Numbered from the stretch's first letter, positions 16,109-28,120 are shown. The stretch is 56,424 nt of DNA from Megasphaera sp. (GCA_022486585.1 JAKVKI010000013.1:1-56424), one strand, 5' to 3'. The notes: generated by a model not told the origin, from the sequence alone. Translations and numbers: made by a program.

Positions 16109-18028
16109 ATGACGGAATCCTGCCGTACGAACTCGGATCAATACTTGCGCTATCTTGAATTATTGTCGAAAGAATATCCCACACAGGCTGCAACCTTTAC
16201 GGAAATCATAAATTTACAGGCAATCATTAATCTGCCTAAGGGGACAGAGCATTTCATGAGTGACCTTCATGGAGAATATGAGGCCTTTTATCATATTTTG
16301 AATAATTGTGCTGGCGTTATTCGTGAGAAAGTAGAAATGATTTTTGCTAATTCCATGACGCCGCAAGAACGGGACGATTTACTGACCCTTATTTATTATC
16401 CTAATGAAAAATTAAATCTGTTGAAACGACATGGTAAAATAACAGATAAATGGGCCAGGACCACCTTACATCATATGATTCGTCTGGCGAAGTTATTATC
16501 ATCGAAATATACCCGTTCAAAAGTGCGTAAAGCAATGCCACCGGTATTTCGATTTGTTATTGATGAATTATTGCATGCGCAGCCTGATGAAGATAAAAAT
16601 CGACATGTATATCATTCTAAAATATTCGACACTATTTTAGAAACAGGCAGTACGCGGGCATTTATCTGTGCGCTGGCAGATTTGATCAAACGGCTGGCAG
16701 TGGATCATCTGCATATTATCGGAGATATTTATGACCGTGGTCCTCATGCAGATAAGATTATGGATAACCTTATGCATCATCATTCATTAGATATCCAGTG
16801 GGGCAATCATGATGTCCTGTGGATGGGAGCCGCTGCTGGCAGTGATGCTTGTATTGCTAATGTATTGCGTAATAATATCCGTTATCATAATATGGAAATA
16901 TTAGAAAGTGGATATGGCATCAGTTTGCGTCCGCTGGCACTTTTTGCATTGGAAAAGTACCATGATGATGACGGAATCGAACCGATGGTAAAAGCGATTA
17001 ATGTTATTTTATCAAAATTAGAGGGACAGGTCATTTTCCGTCATCCTGAATATAATATGGATGATCGTCTTTTATTCCATAAAATTGATAGTAAGACAGG
17101 GACGATTACGTTAGAGGGCAAAGCCTATGCCTTGACGACGACAGACTTCCCGACAGTGGATCCCTTGGACCCGTACACGTTATCACAAGAAGAGCATCGT
17201 ATTATGGCGGATATCCGGACGGAATTCTTGGAAAGCGAACGATTGCAGCGCCATATGCGTTTTCTTTATAGTCATGGTTCATTGTATCGCAGCTGTAATA
17301 ACAACCTGTTATTTCATGGCGGCTTACCGTTGAATGAGGACGGCAGTTTCAGGGAAATCTATTTTAATGGCCGTCCCTATAAAGGGAAGGCGTTTATGGA
17401 TATGGCAGACCGTATGGCCCGCAAAGCTTTTGACGATAGAGATACAGATAGTCTGGATTATATGTGGTACATGTGGTGCGGTGTTGATTCGCCTGTGTCT
17501 GGACGTGTTGTCAAGACTTTTGAACGAAGCTATATCGTAGATAAAGAGACTTGGAAGGAACCGCAAAACTCCTATTATCGGTTGAACCGAGATAAAGAAG
17601 AGTGCATTAAGATCCTTCATGAATTTGGCATTGATTCGCCACAGTCCCACATCATTAACGGGCATACACCGGTAAAGGTTAAAAAAGGTGAAAGCCCTAT
17701 TCGTGCAGAAGGGAAGGAAATTTGCATTGATGGAGGTTTTTGTAAAGCCTATCAGGGGTCGACAGGAATTGCCGGATATACACTTATTTTCAATTCCCAC
17801 GGCATGCGTATTAAGGCACACTATCCCTTTAAAGATGTATATTATGTATTGATGACTAATGCCGACATCGATTCAGAAACGACACAGGTCGAATTAGAAC
17901 CTAAACGTGTCATGATCGGTGATACTGATAATGGTAAACGCATTAAACAGATGATCAATGATTTGAAGGCATTGCTTGATGCGTATCGCCGAGGACTCAT
18001 CATGGAACAGCTAGGGGATGACGCATGA
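16109..18028 (+). CDS. fbp: Fructose-1,6-bisphosphatase, class III
   Basis: Gluconeogenic phosphatase converting fructose 1,6-bisphosphate to fructose 6-phosphate. The 639-residue length and metallophosphoesterase motifs are those of the Firmicutes class III enzyme. Seen in order: FMSDLHGEYEAF (residues 49-60), GDIYDRGPHADKIMD, WGNHDVLWMGAA and, near the C-terminus, NGHTPVKVKKGESP and DGGFCKAY. Metal ligands lie in these Asp/His motifs. ATG 16109 follows AGAGGT at 16095-16100; the open frame extends upstream to 15992 but without a binding site and with non-family residues. Upstream sequence is AT-rich. It is followed by tyrS from a separate promoter. Confidence 0.95.
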   Translation: MTESCRTNSDQYLRYLELLSKEYPTQAATFTEIINLQAIINLPKGTEHFMSDLHGEYEAFYHILNNCAGVIREKVEMIFANSMTPQERDDLLTLIYYPNEKLNLLKRHGKITDKWARTTLHHMIRLAKLLSSKYTRSKVRKAMPPVFRFVIDELLHAQPDEDKNRHVYHSKIFDTILETGSTRAFICALADLIKRLAVDHLHIIGDIYDRGPHADKIMDNLMHHHSLDIQWGNHDVLWMGAAAGSDACIANVLRNNIRYHNMEILESGYGISLRPLALFALEKYHDDDGIEPMVKAINVILSKLEGQVIFRHPEYNMDDRLLFHKIDSKTGTITLEGKAYALTTTDFPTVDPLDPYTLSQEEHRIMADIRTEFLESERLQRHMRFLYSHGSLYRSCNNNLLFHGGLPLNEDGSFREIYFNGRPYKGKAFMDMADRMARKAFDDRDTDSLDYMWYMWCGVDSPVSGRVVKTFERSYIVDKETWKEPQNSYYRLNRDKEECIKILHEFGIDSPQSHIINGHTPVKVKKGESPIRAEGKEICIDGGFCKAYQGSTGIAGYTLIFNSHGMRIKAHYPFKDVYYVLMTNADIDSETTQVELEPKRVMIGDTDNGKRIKQMINDLKALLDAYRRGLIMEQLGDDA

Positions 18029-18042
18029 GTTCCTGGTTTGAA

Positions 18043-18071
18043 TTGACGGGATCGGGAACGATGGGTATAAT
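18043..18071 (+). promoter_or_regulatory. Promoter of tyrS
   Basis: TTGACG (18043-18048), 17-base spacer, perfect TATAAT (18066-18071). The start codon is at 18116, so the leader is short and holds no T-box. Confidence 0.75.
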
Positions 18072-18115
18072 AAATAAAACATACAAATAATTTATGAGAA
18101 AAAGGAGCAGGTTTG

Positions 18116-19375
18116 ATGAATATTATTGATGAATTGTCGTGGCGCGGCGCCGTTAACCAAATGACAGATGAAGAAGGATTACGTAAATTAACAGAAGATA
18201 AGAGCATTTCCCTCTATTGCGGTGTTGACCCTACAGGCGACAGTATGCATATTGGTCACTTGATTCCTTTTATGATGTTGAAACGATTTGCTATGGAAGG
18301 GCATCATCCCTATGTCGTTATTGGTGGCGGTACTGGTGTTATTGGTGATCCCAGTGGCCGTAAGACGGAACGGCAGTTGCAGACTATCGACAAAATTCAT
18401 GATAACGCTGAAAAGCTGAAGGCTCAATTTCGCCATCTTTTTGGAGATGAAACGAATATTTCCTTTGTAAATAATTATGACTGGCTGAGCAAAATTGACT
18501 TGCTCAACTTCCTGCGTGATTATGGCAAATTATTCAGTATTAATATTATGCTGGCTAAAGAAGTTGTTGCCAGCCGGTTGGAAGATGGGATTTCATTTAC
18601 TGAATTTGCTTACCAGATTCTTCAGTCAATTGATTTTGAACACTTGTATACTCATAATGATGTTCAACTCCAAATAGGCGGTGCCGATCAATGGGGCAAT
18701 ATTACGGCCGGAATTGATATGATCCATAAAATGCGTGGCAGTGATGCAGAAGTTTACGGAATGACGATTCCGCTTATGCTGAAATCGGATGGTACGAAAT
18801 TCGGTAAAACTGCTGGCGGAGCTATATGGCTGGATCCGGAAAAGACCTCGCCTTTTGAATTCTATCAATTTTGGTTAAATCAGGATGACGCTGATGTCAT
18901 CAAATATTTGAAATATTTTACCTTCCTGAGCCAGGATGAGATTACGTCCTTGGCTGAGTCAGTTAAAAATGAACCGGAAAAACGGTTGGCACAACGCCGG
19001 CTGGCTGAAGAAGTGACCCGGTTTGTCCATAGTGATGAAGCTTTAAAAGAAGCACAAAACATTACGGACGCATTGTATCATGGCAGCATTGCTGAACTTA
19101 CGGAGCATGAATTGGAACAAGCTTTTGGCAAAATGCCGACAGTGGACGTGGATGATACAGAACAGGATGTGGTGAATTGGCTCATCAATTCGACGATTTA
19201 CAAATCCAAACGGCAAGCTCGCGAAGATGTGAATAATGGAGCTGTTACTATTAACGGGATTAAAGTTCAGTCTGTTGATGAAATCGTTAAACCACATAAA
19301 AATTCGAATGGCAAATATGTTATCGTCCGCAAAGGGAAGAAAAAATATACCTTAGCCAGGGTGCATGCGCAGTAA
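18116..19375 (+). CDS. tyrS: Tyrosine--tRNA ligase
   Basis: Charges tRNA-Tyr; cytoplasmic class I synthetase of 419 residues. HIGH is at 45-48, and the KMSKS-equivalent KFGKT at 228-232. Tyrosine-pocket blocks YCGVDPTGDSMHIGH and QIGGADQWGN are present. An S4-like RNA-binding domain occupies the last 70 or so residues (SKRQAREDVNNGAVTING). AGGAG lies eight bases before ATG 18116; the TTG three bases earlier is not needed. In many Firmicutes tyrS is under T-box control, but its leader here is too short for that. It lies directly upstream of rpoB, where rplL would be expected. Confidence 0.96.
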   Translation: MNIIDELSWRGAVNQMTDEEGLRKLTEDKSISLYCGVDPTGDSMHIGHLIPFMMLKRFAMEGHHPYVVIGGGTGVIGDPSGRKTERQLQTIDKIHDNAEKLKAQFRHLFGDETNISFVNNYDWLSKIDLLNFLRDYGKLFSINIMLAKEVVASRLEDGISFTEFAYQILQSIDFEHLYTHNDVQLQIGGADQWGNITAGIDMIHKMRGSDAEVYGMTIPLMLKSDGTKFGKTAGGAIWLDPEKTSPFEFYQFWLNQDDADVIKYLKYFTFLSQDEITSLAESVKNEPEKRLAQRRLAEEVTRFVHSDEALKEAQNITDALYHGSIAELTEHELEQAFGKMPTVDVDDTEQDVVNWLINSTIYKSKRQAREDVNNGAVTINGIKVQSVDEIVKPHKNSNGKYVIVRKGKKKYTLARVHAQ

Positions 19376-19394
19376 AAATTTAAAAACTAAATAC

Positions 19395-19423
19395 TTGACG
19401 GGAGTTATCCTTTGTGATATAAT
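19395..19423 (+). promoter_or_regulatory. Promoter of rpoBC
   Basis: TTGACG (19395-19400), 17-base spacer, perfect TATAAT (19418-19423). It drives a leader of about 180 bases ahead of rpoB. Confidence 0.8.
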
Positions 19424-19502
19424 TACTCATTGCAAAATGTTCAATTACTATAATTGATATTATGGATATATGGAGGAAGAGCTTCCGAGAGCAAAAAATT
19501 AG

Positions 19503-19538
19503 GCAAGGTTCACGTTTGATAGAGAGCCTTGCTTTTTT
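19503..19538 (+). terminator. Terminator (possible attenuator) in the rpoB leader
   Basis: Stem GCAAGGTTC/GAGCCTTGC (19503-19511 with 19524-19532, one T-G pair) is followed by six Ts, within the rpoB leader about 110 bases after the promoter. It could set how much RNA polymerase continues into rpoB. A small GGAAG-AG-CTTCC repeat precedes it. Confidence 0.7.
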
Positions 19539-19607
19539 GTCGCTTTATGTAAGGCTTTTACTACGCTATCATAATGGGTTACTTTTTATAAGGGGTGAAG
19601 AATCAGC

Positions 19608-22600
19608 ATGTTCAAACCTGTACAAGTAGGGAAAAGGACACGATACACGTATGCTAAGATTAACGAGGTCTTGAAGATGCCTCATTTGTTGGATTTGCAA
19701 AACAAATCTTACGAATGGTTCCTTGAAAAAGGGTTAAAGGATATATTCAGAGACATTTCTCCTATTGAAGACGCATCGGGTAATTTGTCCTTGTCCTTTG
19801 AAAATTTTAAATTAGGGGAACCGAAATATGACATCCGTGAATGTAAGGAACGGGATACTACCTATGCCGCACCGCTCCGTGTCCAAATCCGCCTTGATAA
19901 TCATGAAACAGGTGAACTTAAGGAACAGGAAGTATTCATGGGAGATTTCCCGCTGATTACGGATACAGGTACATTCATTATAAATGGGGCAGAACGTGTT
20001 ATTGTCAGTCAGCTTGTTCGTTCGCCAGGTGTATATTATGGCCGGGAAATCGACCCGATGGGCGTTCGGCTTTATAGTTCGACCGTTATTCCTAATCGTG
20101 GTGCTTGGATCGAATTAGAAACTGATGCTAATGATATTGTATATGCGCGTATAGACCGCAATCGTAAAATCCCTGTGACCGTTCTTATTCGTGCATTAGG
20201 GTGGTCTGGTAATGCTGACATCCTCGACTTGTTCTTTGATGATAAACGACTCAAGGCTACGTTTGAAAAAGATACAACAGAATCGCAGGAAGAAGCCCTT
20301 GTTGAAATATATAAGAAGTTGCGTCCTGGTGAACCGCCGACAGTAGAAAGCGCTCGGAACCTTTTTGAAGGTCTTTTCTTCGATCCGCGCCGCTATGATA
20401 TGGCTCGTGTCGGTCGTTATAAAGCTGCTAAAAAGCTCGGTTGGGAACGGCGCTTGTTTGGATTGACACTGCATGAACCAATCGTCAATCCGGAAACAGG
20501 TGAAGTCGTAGTGGATGCGCATACTGAAATAGGTGCTGCTGAAGTTGCTAAAATAAAGGAAAGCGGCGTATTCAGTGGTGACGGCCTGGCAGTTGCTTTT
20601 GTAGAAAAGCCGGATAGCTCCATATACAAAATCATTTGTAACAATAGTAATCTTCCTTATGAACATCGGACGATCACGAAAGAAGATATTATTGCGCATA
20701 TCGACTACTTATTAAATCTTATGGATGGGTTTGGTACAATCGATGATATCGACCATTTAGGGAATCGTCGATTGCGCTGTGTCGGTGAATTGCTTCAGAA
20801 TCAGTTTCGTATTGGCCTGACCCGAATGGAACGGGTTGTCCGTGAACGCATGACTATTCAGGATACAGAAAGTATCACGCCGCAGGTCCTCATCAATATC
20901 CGCCCGGTTGTCGCTGCAATTAAAGAATTCTTTGGTTCCAGCCAGTTGTCCCAGTTCATGGATCAGACCAATCCGTTAGCGGAATTGACACATAAACGTC
21001 GGTTGAGTGCCCTTGGTCCTGGCGGCTTGTCTCGTGAACGGGCTGGGTTTGAAGTACGTGACGTGCATCATTCTCACTATGGCCGCATGTGCCCTGTAGA
21101 AACACCGGAAGGCCCGAACATAGGACTTATTTCATCGCTGGCTTGCTTTGGTAAAGTAAATGAATTTGGTTTCATTGAAGCGCCATATCGATTGGTTAAT
21201 AAAGAAACGCACATCGTTACGAGCGAAGTCCATTACATTACAGCTGATGAAGAAGAACAATATATTATTGCGCAGGCTAATGAACCATTGACGGAAGATG
21301 GCCATTTTGAACATGAACGTGTTGCGTGCCGTCATGGTGAAGATACGCGTGAATTCAGAGCAGAACGGGTCGATTACATGGACGTATCACCTAAGGAAGT
21401 GGTTTCTGTAGGGACGTCGATGATTCCGTTCTTGGAAAATGATGATGCTAACCGTGCACTTATGGGTGCTAACATGCAGCGTCAGGCTGTGCCGCTCTTG
21501 CGCACACAGGCGCCTCTTGTTGGGACCGGGATGGAATACAAAGCTGCATGTGACTCTGGTGTCTGCATTTTGGCAAAACATAGCGGCGAAGTTACGCATG
21601 TCACAGGCGATACGATTCAGGTCACAACAGATACAGGTGCTGTCGATACATATCATTTGATTAAATTTGTTCGGTCGAATCAAAGCACCTGTATCAATCA
21701 GCGTCCGATTGTTTATAAACACGATATAGTAGAAGCAGGTCAGGTATTGGCAGATGGTATGGCTACGGATGGCGGCGAATTAGCATTAGGATATAATATA
21801 CTCGTTGCATACATGCCGTGGGAAGGCTATAACTATGAAGATGCTGTTCTTCTTAGTGAAGATTTGCCTAAACATGATCTGTATACATCGATTCATATTG
21901 AAGAATATGAATGCGATGCTCGTGATACAAAACTGGGTTCTGAAGAAATCACTCGTGAAATCCCTAATGTTAGTGAAGATAGCACGAAAAACCTTGATGA
22001 AAACGGTATTATCATGATTGGTGCCGATGTCTTCCCAGGCGATGTCTTGGTTGGCAAGGTTACACCTAAAGGCGAAACCGAACTGACTCCGGAAGAACGT
22101 CTCTTGCGGGCTATTTTTGGAGACAAAGAACGAGAAGTGCGTGATACATCATTGCGCGTGCCTCATGGGGAATCTGGCAAAGTTGTTAACGTTCGTATTT
22201 TCTCCCGCGAAAACAACGATGAACTGCCGCCTGGCGTAAATCATCTTGTTCGTGTATATATTGCACAAAAACGTAAGATTCATGAAGGCGATAAAATGTC
22301 TGGTCGTCATGGCAATAAAGGCGTCGTTTCCCGCGTTATGCGTCAGGAAGATATGCCGTTCCTGCCAGATGGCACACCAGTCCAAATCGTTTTGAATCCG
22401 TTAGGTGTACCATCTCGTATGAATATCGGACAGATATTGGAAACTCATTTAGGCTGGGCCATGCATGAATTCGGCGTCCTTATTAAAGATAAAGATCCTG
22501 AATTAGAAGATAAGCTCCGCCAGGCTGGGTATGATTTTGATAAGTATGGCATGCCTAAGCCGGATAAAGCCGGTATACACATTGCGACACCGGTATTTGA

Positions 22601-23366
22601 TGGTGCGCAGGCAGAAGATGTTTTTGAAGCCTTGAAAATTGCAGGTCTTCCGGAAGATGGCAAATCCGTACTCTATGATGGACGTACAGGTGAACCGATG
22701 GATCGCCGGGTTACGGTAGGATACACCTACTTCTTGAAGCTTCATCATTTGGTCGATGATAAAATCCATGCTCGTTCGACTGGCCCGTATTCCTTGGTTA
22801 CGCAACAGCCGCTTGGTGGTAAAGCACAGTTCGGCGGCCAGCGTTTTGGTGAAATGGAAGTTTGGGCTTTGGAAGCCTACGGTGCGGCATATACTCTTCA
22901 GGAAATGCTGACCGTCAAGTCTGACGATGTAGTAGGACGTGTCAAAGCCTATGAAAAAATCGTCAAAGGTGAAAATATACCAGAACCAGGTGTACCGGAA
23001 TCCTTTAAAGTATTGCTGAAGGAATTGCAGGCCATTGGTTTGGATGTCCAGATCCTCAATGAAGACGGGGAAGAAGTCGTCATTAAAGAATTGGATGATG
23101 AAGATGAAGTCGAACCGGAACAGCAAGATGAATTGCGCCGCGTTATGGAAGGCGATAATGTTCCTGAAGGAGCACAGCCAGCTGCAGCGGATGAATCTGC
23201 TGAAACCGATGAAACAAAAGAAGATAATGATGACAGCGAGGTTGAAAAAGAACCTGTTGCCAATGGCAATGAAGATGATCTTATCAGCAATGAAATGAGC
23301 TATGAAGCGTTAGCGGAAGCTAAAGCTGAAAGTGAAGATGCTGATGGGAAAAACGAAGATGAATAG
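19608..23366 (+). CDS. rpoB: RNA polymerase beta subunit
   Basis: Core catalytic subunit of RNA polymerase, 1252 residues. The rifampicin region reads [17 protein letters not shown] then [13 protein letters not shown]: the Asp, His and Ser most often changed in resistance are all wild type, so sensitivity is expected. Other landmarks are [11 protein letters not shown], the [10 protein letters not shown] block and [18 protein letters not shown] near the end. About 95 C-terminal residues form an acidic low-complexity tail after the conserved domain, longer than the core requires. Start ATG 19608 has AGGGGTGA upstream. It is followed by rpoC after 25 bases. rplJ/rplL are not upstream; tyrS is. 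Confidence 0.98.
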   Translation: MFKPVQVGKRTRYTYAKINEVLKMPHLLDLQNKSYEWFLEKGLKDIFRDISPIEDASGNLSLSFENFKLGEPKYDIRECKERDTTYAAPLRVQIRLDNHETGELKEQEVFMGDFPLITDTGTFIINGAERVIVSQLVRSPGVYYGREIDPMGVRLYSSTVIPNRGAWIELETDANDIVYARIDRNRKIPVTVLIRALGWSGNADILDLFFDDKRLKATFEKDTTESQEEALVEIYKKLRPGEPPTVESARNLFEGLFFDPRRYDMARVGRYKAAKKLGWERRLFGLTLHEPIVNPETGEVVVDAHTEIGAAEVAKIKESGVFSGDGLAVAFVEKPDSSIYKIICNNSNLPYEHRTITKEDIIAHIDYLLNLMDGFGTIDDIDHLGNRRLRCVGELLQNQFRIGLTRMERVVRERMTIQDTESITPQVLINIRPVVAAIKEFFGSSQLSQFMDQTNPLAELTHKRRLSALGPGGLSRERAGFEVRDVHHSHYGRMCPVETPEGPNIGLISSLACFGKVNEFGFIEAPYRLVNKETHIVTSEVHYITADEEEQYIIAQANEPLTEDGHFEHERVACRHGEDTREFRAERVDYMDVSPKEVVSVGTSMIPFLENDDANRALMGANMQRQAVPLLRTQAPLVGTGMEYKAACDSGVCILAKHSGEVTHVTGDTIQVTTDTGAVDTYHLIKFVRSNQSTCINQRPIVYKHDIVEAGQVLADGMATDGGELALGYNILVAYMPWEGYNYEDAVLLSEDLPKHDLYTSIHIEEYECDARDTKLGSEEITREIPNVSEDSTKNLDENGIIMIGADVFPGDVLVGKVTPKGETELTPEERLLRAIFGDKEREVRDTSLRVPHGESGKVVNVRIFSRENNDELPPGVNHLVRVYIAQKRKIHEGDKMSGRHGNKGVVSRVMRQEDMPFLPDGTPVQIVLNPLGVPSRMNIGQILETHLGWAMHEFGVLIKDKDPELEDKLRQAGYDFDKYGMPKPDKAGIHIATPVFDGAQAEDVFEALKIAGLPEDGKSVLYDGRTGEPMDRRVTVGYTYFLKLHHLVDDKIHARSTGPYSLVTQQPLGGKAQFGGQRFGEMEVWALEAYGAAYTLQEMLTVKSDDVVGRVKAYEKIVKGENIPEPGVPESFKVLLKELQAIGLDVQILNEDGEEVVIKELDDEDEVEPEQQDELRRVMEGDNVPEGAQPAAADESAETDETKEDNDDSEVEKEPVANGNEDDLISNEMSYEALAEAKAESEDADGKNEDE

Positions 23367-23391
23367 GTATAAATAGAAGGGAGCGGTATAT

Positions 23392-26300
23392 GTGCTTGAT
23401 GTGAACGAATTTGATTCAATGCGGATTGGCCTGGCTTCTCCGGAAAAGATTTTGGAATGGTCACATGGTGAAGTCAAGAAACCGGAAACAATCAATTATC
23501 GTACATTGAAACCGGAACGGGACGGCTTATTTTGCGAACGCATTTTTGGCCCGACAAAAGACTGGGAATGCCATTGCGGCAAATATAAACGCATTCGTTA
23601 TAAAGGCGTTGTTTGTGATCGCTGCGGTGTTGAAGTTACACGTGCCAAAGTCCGTCGTGAACGAATGGGCCATATTCAATTGGCTACACCGGTTTCTCAT
23701 ATTTGGTATTTCAAAGGTATCCCCAGCCGTATGGGCTTAATCCTCGATATCTCTCCCCGTTCGTTGGAAAAGGTATTGTACTTTGCTTCCTATATAGTGC
23801 TGGATCCGGGTGATACGCCTTTGGCAAAACAACAGTTACTGACTGAATCGGAATATCGTCAATATTTAGATATGTATGGCGATAAATTCCGTGTTGGTAT
23901 GGGTGCTGCTGCTGTTAAGGAACTTTTACAGGGACTGGATCTGGAAAAACTTGATAAAGATTTGCGAGAAGAACTTCGCGATTCTTCTGGTCAGCGTCGT
24001 GTTCGTGCGATTCGCCGACTGGAAGTCGTAGAAGCATTCCGCCATTCTGGTAATAAACCAGAATGGATGGTAATGGATGTGATTCCGGTCATCCCGCCGG
24101 AATTACGACCAATGGTACAGCTTGATGGTGGTCGTTTTGCAACCTCTGATTTAAATGATCTGTATCGTCGTGTCATCAACCGTAATAACCGTCTGAGCCG
24201 TCTTCTTGAATTAGGTGCGCCTGATATTATCGTACGTAATGAAAAACGTATGTTGCAGGAAGCAGTTGATGCGCTCATTGATAATGGTCGCCGTGGCCGT
24301 CCTGTTACTGGTCCGGGAAATCGTCCGTTGAAATCCCTTTCGGATATGCTCAAAGGTAAACAAGGTCGTTTCCGCCAGAACTTGTTAGGTAAACGTGTCG
24401 ATTATTCTGGCCGTTCCGTTATTGTTGTAGGACCGGAATTAAAGATGCATCAATGCGGGCTGCCGAAAGAAATGGCACTTGAACTGTTCAAACCGTTTGT
24501 CATGAAAAAATTAGTCGAAAAGGGAATTGCGACTAATATTAAAAATGCTAAGAAAAAAGTAGAACGTGTCAGCAATGAAGTATGGGATGTTTTGGAAGAT
24601 GTCATCAAAGAACATCCAGTATTGTTGAACCGTGCACCGACACTGCATCGCTTGGGTATCCAGGCCTTCGAACCGATCCTTTGGGAAGGCCGGGCTATCA
24701 AATTGCATCCGTTGGTCTGTACCGCTTTTAATGCTGACTTTGATGGTGACCAGATGGCTTGCCATTTGCCGTTGTCTGTAGAAGCTCAGTCAGAAGCTCG
24801 TACGCTCATGTTGTCAGCTCATAATATTTTGGCACCTAAAGATGGTAAACCAGTTGCCGTACCGACGCAGGATATGGTTTTGGGCGCATACTATTTGACA
24901 TTAGTCAAACCAGGGGCCAAAGGTGAAGGCAAAGTATTCTCTGACTATGATGAAGTTATGTTGGCATATGATGCGAAAGCAATCGATATCGAAGCGATTA
25001 TTAAAGTTCGCATTCCTGATCATGGCCGCATTGAAACGACAGCAGGAAAACTGTTGTATAACTATCAGATCTATGAACCATTGCGTCTGTATCATACAGA
25101 TAAAATCATGGTCTTCGATGATCCGCAAGATACAGTTTATGCGTATGAACATAATGTCATCGATTCGACGCATCTCATTAAAATCAGAGAAAATGGTGCA
25201 ATCCATGATTATGGATTCAGTGCTATAAAAGAAAAATTTGGTATCGACCTATTAGCTACACGGCCATTGCCATCGCATAAAATAGATAAAGCAGAAGTTG
25301 CCGAATTCAAAAAAGGTCGTGACTATGTCGATGTAGACTGCTTAGGTGTTCTTATGAACAAAAAGCAGATCGGCAAGCTTGTTGATGCTTGTTTCCATCT
25401 TGTCGGCAATACGAAGACAGCAGAATTATTGGACCGCATTAAGGCTATCGGCTATCATTATGCTCGTCAGGCAGGTATGTCTATCGCTATTTCAGACATT
25501 CAGATTCCTTCGGAAAAATGGGGAATACTCAATGCTACGGATAAGCAAGTCCAAAACGTTACCAGAATGTATCAGCGTGGTATCATTACAGAAGATGAAC
25601 GGTACCGCAAGACCTGTGCGTTGTGGGAAAAAGCCACTGATGATGTAACAGAAGCCATGATGGATAATATGGATCCTTTCAATTCTATCTTTATGATGGC
25701 AGATTCCGGTGCTCGTGGTAATAAACAACAGATTCGTCAGGTTGCTGGTATGCGTGGGTTGATGGCCGATCCGTCAGGACGGATCATCGACTTGCCAATC
25801 AAGGCCAACTTCCGCGAAGGCTTGTCTGTATTGGATTACTTTACATCCAGTCATGGTGCTCGTAAAGGGTTGGCTGATACGGCATTGCGTACAGCTGACT
25901 CTGGTTATTTGACACGCCGTTTGGTCGACGTATCCCAAGATGTCATTGTCCGTGAAGAAGATTGTGATGTATTTGGTATCGATCTCGTGCGCGAACGGGC
26001 TCGTTTAGCAAGCTCGTGCCGTCAGGCAGTTAATTTGTTGCGAGATAAATTGATAGGCCGTGTCTTAGTTCGTGATATAGCAGATCCGGAAACCGGTGAA
26101 GTTGTTTTTGAAGCAGATCATTTGCTTACGAATGAAGATATGGATACGGTTATTGAACATGAAATCCCGAAACTTTACTTGCGGGGCAGCCAGATGGATA
26201 TTAATGATGATATGAATCATACGAATGTCATTGAAACGGTATCCCTTGGTGCGCCAGAAGAAGGCTTCCGCGAAGCTATCCGTAAATCAATGGTCGATAA

Positions 26301-27645
26301 CATGCTGGGCAAGACCATTGAAACAGACGTTATCGATTCAAATGGCGTCGAAATTTGCCAGGCTGGGACACCGCTGACAGAAGACGCTATTGAACACATC
26401 CTGCATAGTGATGTGACGGAAGTAAAGGTTCGCAACAACGATATTCGTGGTGTTGAAGTCACGGCTATTGTCGAAGGTAATGGTGTCATTGAACCGTTGG
26501 AAGATCGTATCGAAGGTCGTACAGCTGCTGAAACACTGGTAAATCCTGATACAGGTGACGTCATTGTTGCATTAAATGATGAAATCATGGCTGACCAGGC
26601 GAAAGAAGTTGCTAAGTATTATAAGAAGGTACGCATCCGTTCCGTTCTTACCTGTCACAGCCGTTATGGTGTTTGTGCTAAATGCTATGGTCGTGATTTA
26701 GGTACAGGCGGAAAAGTTAATGTCGGTGAATCCGTTGGTACCATTGCGGCGCAGTCCATTGGTGAACCGGGTACACAGCTGACAATGCGTACATTCCATA
26801 CAGGCGGTGTTGCATCTGCTGGCGATATTACACAAGGTCTTCCTCGTGTCGAAGAATTGTTTGAAGCACGTAAACCAAAGGGCAATGCGATCATCACTGA
26901 AATTGCCGGGACCGTTACGATTACGGAAAAAGAAGATCATCACGATATCCATATCGTCCATGTGGTCAATGCCGATGGGGAAGAACGAAGCTATACCATC
27001 CCGTATGGTTCACATCTGGTCGTTCATGAAGGCGATGTTATTAAGACAGGTGCCCGCATTACATCAGGCTCTATTAATCCTCATGATATTTTACGGATTC
27101 TTGGTGTCGAAGCTACGCAACGGTACCTCGTTTACGAAGTACAAAAAGTTTACAAATCTCAGGGCGTTGGTATCAACGATAAACATATTGAAGTTATCGT
27201 ACGACAGATGCTTCGTAAGATGAAAATCGAAGATGCTGGTGATGCTGATATGCTTCCTGGCGATTATGTTGATGTCAATATTTTTGAAGACACCAATCAT
27301 CGCATTGAAGCCAATCATGGGAAAAAGGCTATTGGCAAACCTATGTTGTTGGGGATAACAAAAGCCGCGTTAGCGACAGATTCGTTCCTGTCAGCCGCTT
27401 CTTTCCAGGAAACAACCCGTGTCCTGACTGATGCAGCTATTAAAGGCAAGGTCGATCCGCTCCTGGGTCTTAAGGAAAATGTCATTATTGGCAAGTTGAT
27501 TCCAGCTGGTACCGGTATGAGCCGTTACCGCAAAGTAAAAGTCGTTAAATGTGTGCCTTCGATTTCTTATGAAGATACAGACGGCAATCTTCTTGATGAT
27601 AAGGGCGAAAAACTTGAAGAAACAGCAGTAGCTGAACCAGAATAG
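23392..27645 (+). CDS. rpoC: RNA polymerase beta' subunit with lineage-specific insertion
   Basis: Largest core subunit, 1417 residues against about 1200 in Bacillus. The N-terminal zinc site is [20 protein letters not shown], the catalytic magnesium loop NADFDGDQM is at 447-455 (Asp449, 451, 453), and the second zinc site is [13 protein letters not shown]. The trigger-loop region runs [19 protein letters not shown] without the large enterobacterial insert. The extra length comes mainly from residues 859-1016, placed after DVIVREEDC. This segment holds two additional copies of the module that follows it. The start is GTG with GGGAG upstream. Closed by a strong terminator. Confidence 0.98.
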   Translation: MLDVNEFDSMRIGLASPEKILEWSHGEVKKPETINYRTLKPERDGLFCERIFGPTKDWECHCGKYKRIRYKGVVCDRCGVEVTRAKVRRERMGHIQLATPVSHIWYFKGIPSRMGLILDISPRSLEKVLYFASYIVLDPGDTPLAKQQLLTESEYRQYLDMYGDKFRVGMGAAAVKELLQGLDLEKLDKDLREELRDSSGQRRVRAIRRLEVVEAFRHSGNKPEWMVMDVIPVIPPELRPMVQLDGGRFATSDLNDLYRRVINRNNRLSRLLELGAPDIIVRNEKRMLQEAVDALIDNGRRGRPVTGPGNRPLKSLSDMLKGKQGRFRQNLLGKRVDYSGRSVIVVGPELKMHQCGLPKEMALELFKPFVMKKLVEKGIATNIKNAKKKVERVSNEVWDVLEDVIKEHPVLLNRAPTLHRLGIQAFEPILWEGRAIKLHPLVCTAFNADFDGDQMACHLPLSVEAQSEARTLMLSAHNILAPKDGKPVAVPTQDMVLGAYYLTLVKPGAKGEGKVFSDYDEVMLAYDAKAIDIEAIIKVRIPDHGRIETTAGKLLYNYQIYEPLRLYHTDKIMVFDDPQDTVYAYEHNVIDSTHLIKIRENGAIHDYGFSAIKEKFGIDLLATRPLPSHKIDKAEVAEFKKGRDYVDVDCLGVLMNKKQIGKLVDACFHLVGNTKTAELLDRIKAIGYHYARQAGMSIAISDIQIPSEKWGILNATDKQVQNVTRMYQRGIITEDERYRKTCALWEKATDDVTEAMMDNMDPFNSIFMMADSGARGNKQQIRQVAGMRGLMADPSGRIIDLPIKANFREGLSVLDYFTSSHGARKGLADTALRTADSGYLTRRLVDVSQDVIVREEDCDVFGIDLVRERARLASSCRQAVNLLRDKLIGRVLVRDIADPETGEVVFEADHLLTNEDMDTVIEHEIPKLYLRGSQMDINDDMNHTNVIETVSLGAPEEGFREAIRKSMVDNMLGKTIETDVIDSNGVEICQAGTPLTEDAIEHILHSDVTEVKVRNNDIRGVEVTAIVEGNGVIEPLEDRIEGRTAAETLVNPDTGDVIVALNDEIMADQAKEVAKYYKKVRIRSVLTCHSRYGVCAKCYGRDLGTGGKVNVGESVGTIAAQSIGEPGTQLTMRTFHTGGVASAGDITQGLPRVEELFEARKPKGNAIITEIAGTVTITEKEDHHDIHIVHVVNADGEERSYTIPYGSHLVVHEGDVIKTGARITSGSINPHDILRILGVEATQRYLVYEVQKVYKSQGVGINDKHIEVIVRQMLRKMKIEDAGDADMLPGDYVDVNIFEDTNHRIEANHGKKAIGKPMLLGITKAALATDSFLSAASFQETTRVLTDAAIKGKVDPLLGLKENVIIGKLIPAGTGMSRYRKVKVVKCVPSISYEDTDGNLLDDKGEKLEETAVAEPE

Positions 27646-27661
27646 ATACAATTATTATAAG

Positions 27662-27702
27662 ATCAGCTGACAGGGAGATGTTCCTGTCAGCTGATTTTTT
27701 TT
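27662..27702 (+). terminator. Terminator of rpoBC
   Basis: Perfect 13-base arms ATCAGCTGACAGG/CCTGTCAGCTGAT with an eight-base loop, followed by T7. Confidence 0.92.
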
Positions 27703-27786
27703 AAACAGATATTTCAAATCAAATAGATACACCGGGTGCAGTGTAATAATAAATGTCTTAGTTACGCAGTTTTTACGAAAAATCCA

Positions 27787-27815
27787 TTGACATCTGTAAG
27801 GTGTAATGCTAAAAT
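27787..27815 (+). promoter_or_regulatory. Promoter of the L7Ae-str operon
   Basis: Perfect TTGACA (27787-27792), 17-base spacer, TAAAAT (27810-27815), 60 bases before the L7Ae start. Confidence 0.75.
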
Positions 27816-27874
27816 ATCTAAGTGTCGCAGTGGTTGCATTGCGTCCAATTTGTAAGTGTTAGGAGTGAGGTTTC

Positions 27875-28120
27875 GTGAGCTTGGAATTAGCTAGCAGTGT
27901 CCGTAAAACTGTTGGGGCAAAGCAGACGCTTAAAGCGATGAAACGAAACGAGGTCACATACCTGTATGTTGCTAAAGATTGCGACGAACAGGTCGTCGCG
28001 CCATTGATTGCATTTGCCGAAGGCGCCGGCATTCCCGTAGACAGAGGATATCTCATGATGGAACTCGGGCTGGCTTGTCACATTAAAGTGAAGGCTGCTG
28101 CTGTGGGTCTGCTTAAATAA
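27875..28120 (+). CDS. L7Ae-family kink-turn RNA-binding protein (YbxF-like)
   Basis: Small RNA-binding protein of 81 residues in the L7Ae/L30e/S12e family; Bacillus relatives bind kink-turn RNA. Family features are VGAKQTLKAMKRNEVTYLYV, with the Gly-x-x-x-Thr RNA-contact strand, and the loop IPVDRGYLMMELGLAC. It stands at the usual Firmicutes position between rpoC and rpsL. GTG 27875 follows GGAGTGAGG. The role is unsettled in the family; it may be ribosome-associated or bind kink-turns such as those in T-box leaders. Confidence 0.88.
   Translation: MSLELASSVRKTVGAKQTLKAMKRNEVTYLYVAKDCDEQVVAPLIAFAEGAGIPVDRGYLMMELGLACHIKVKAAAVGLLK

Noticed and set aside
18029-18115. T-box or other leader before tyrS
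   Set aside because: The leader after the promoter is under 50 bases and lacks the T-box sequence.
19608-23366. Rifampicin-resistance substitution in rpoB
   Set aside because: The Asp, His and Ser positions in the resistance region are wild type.
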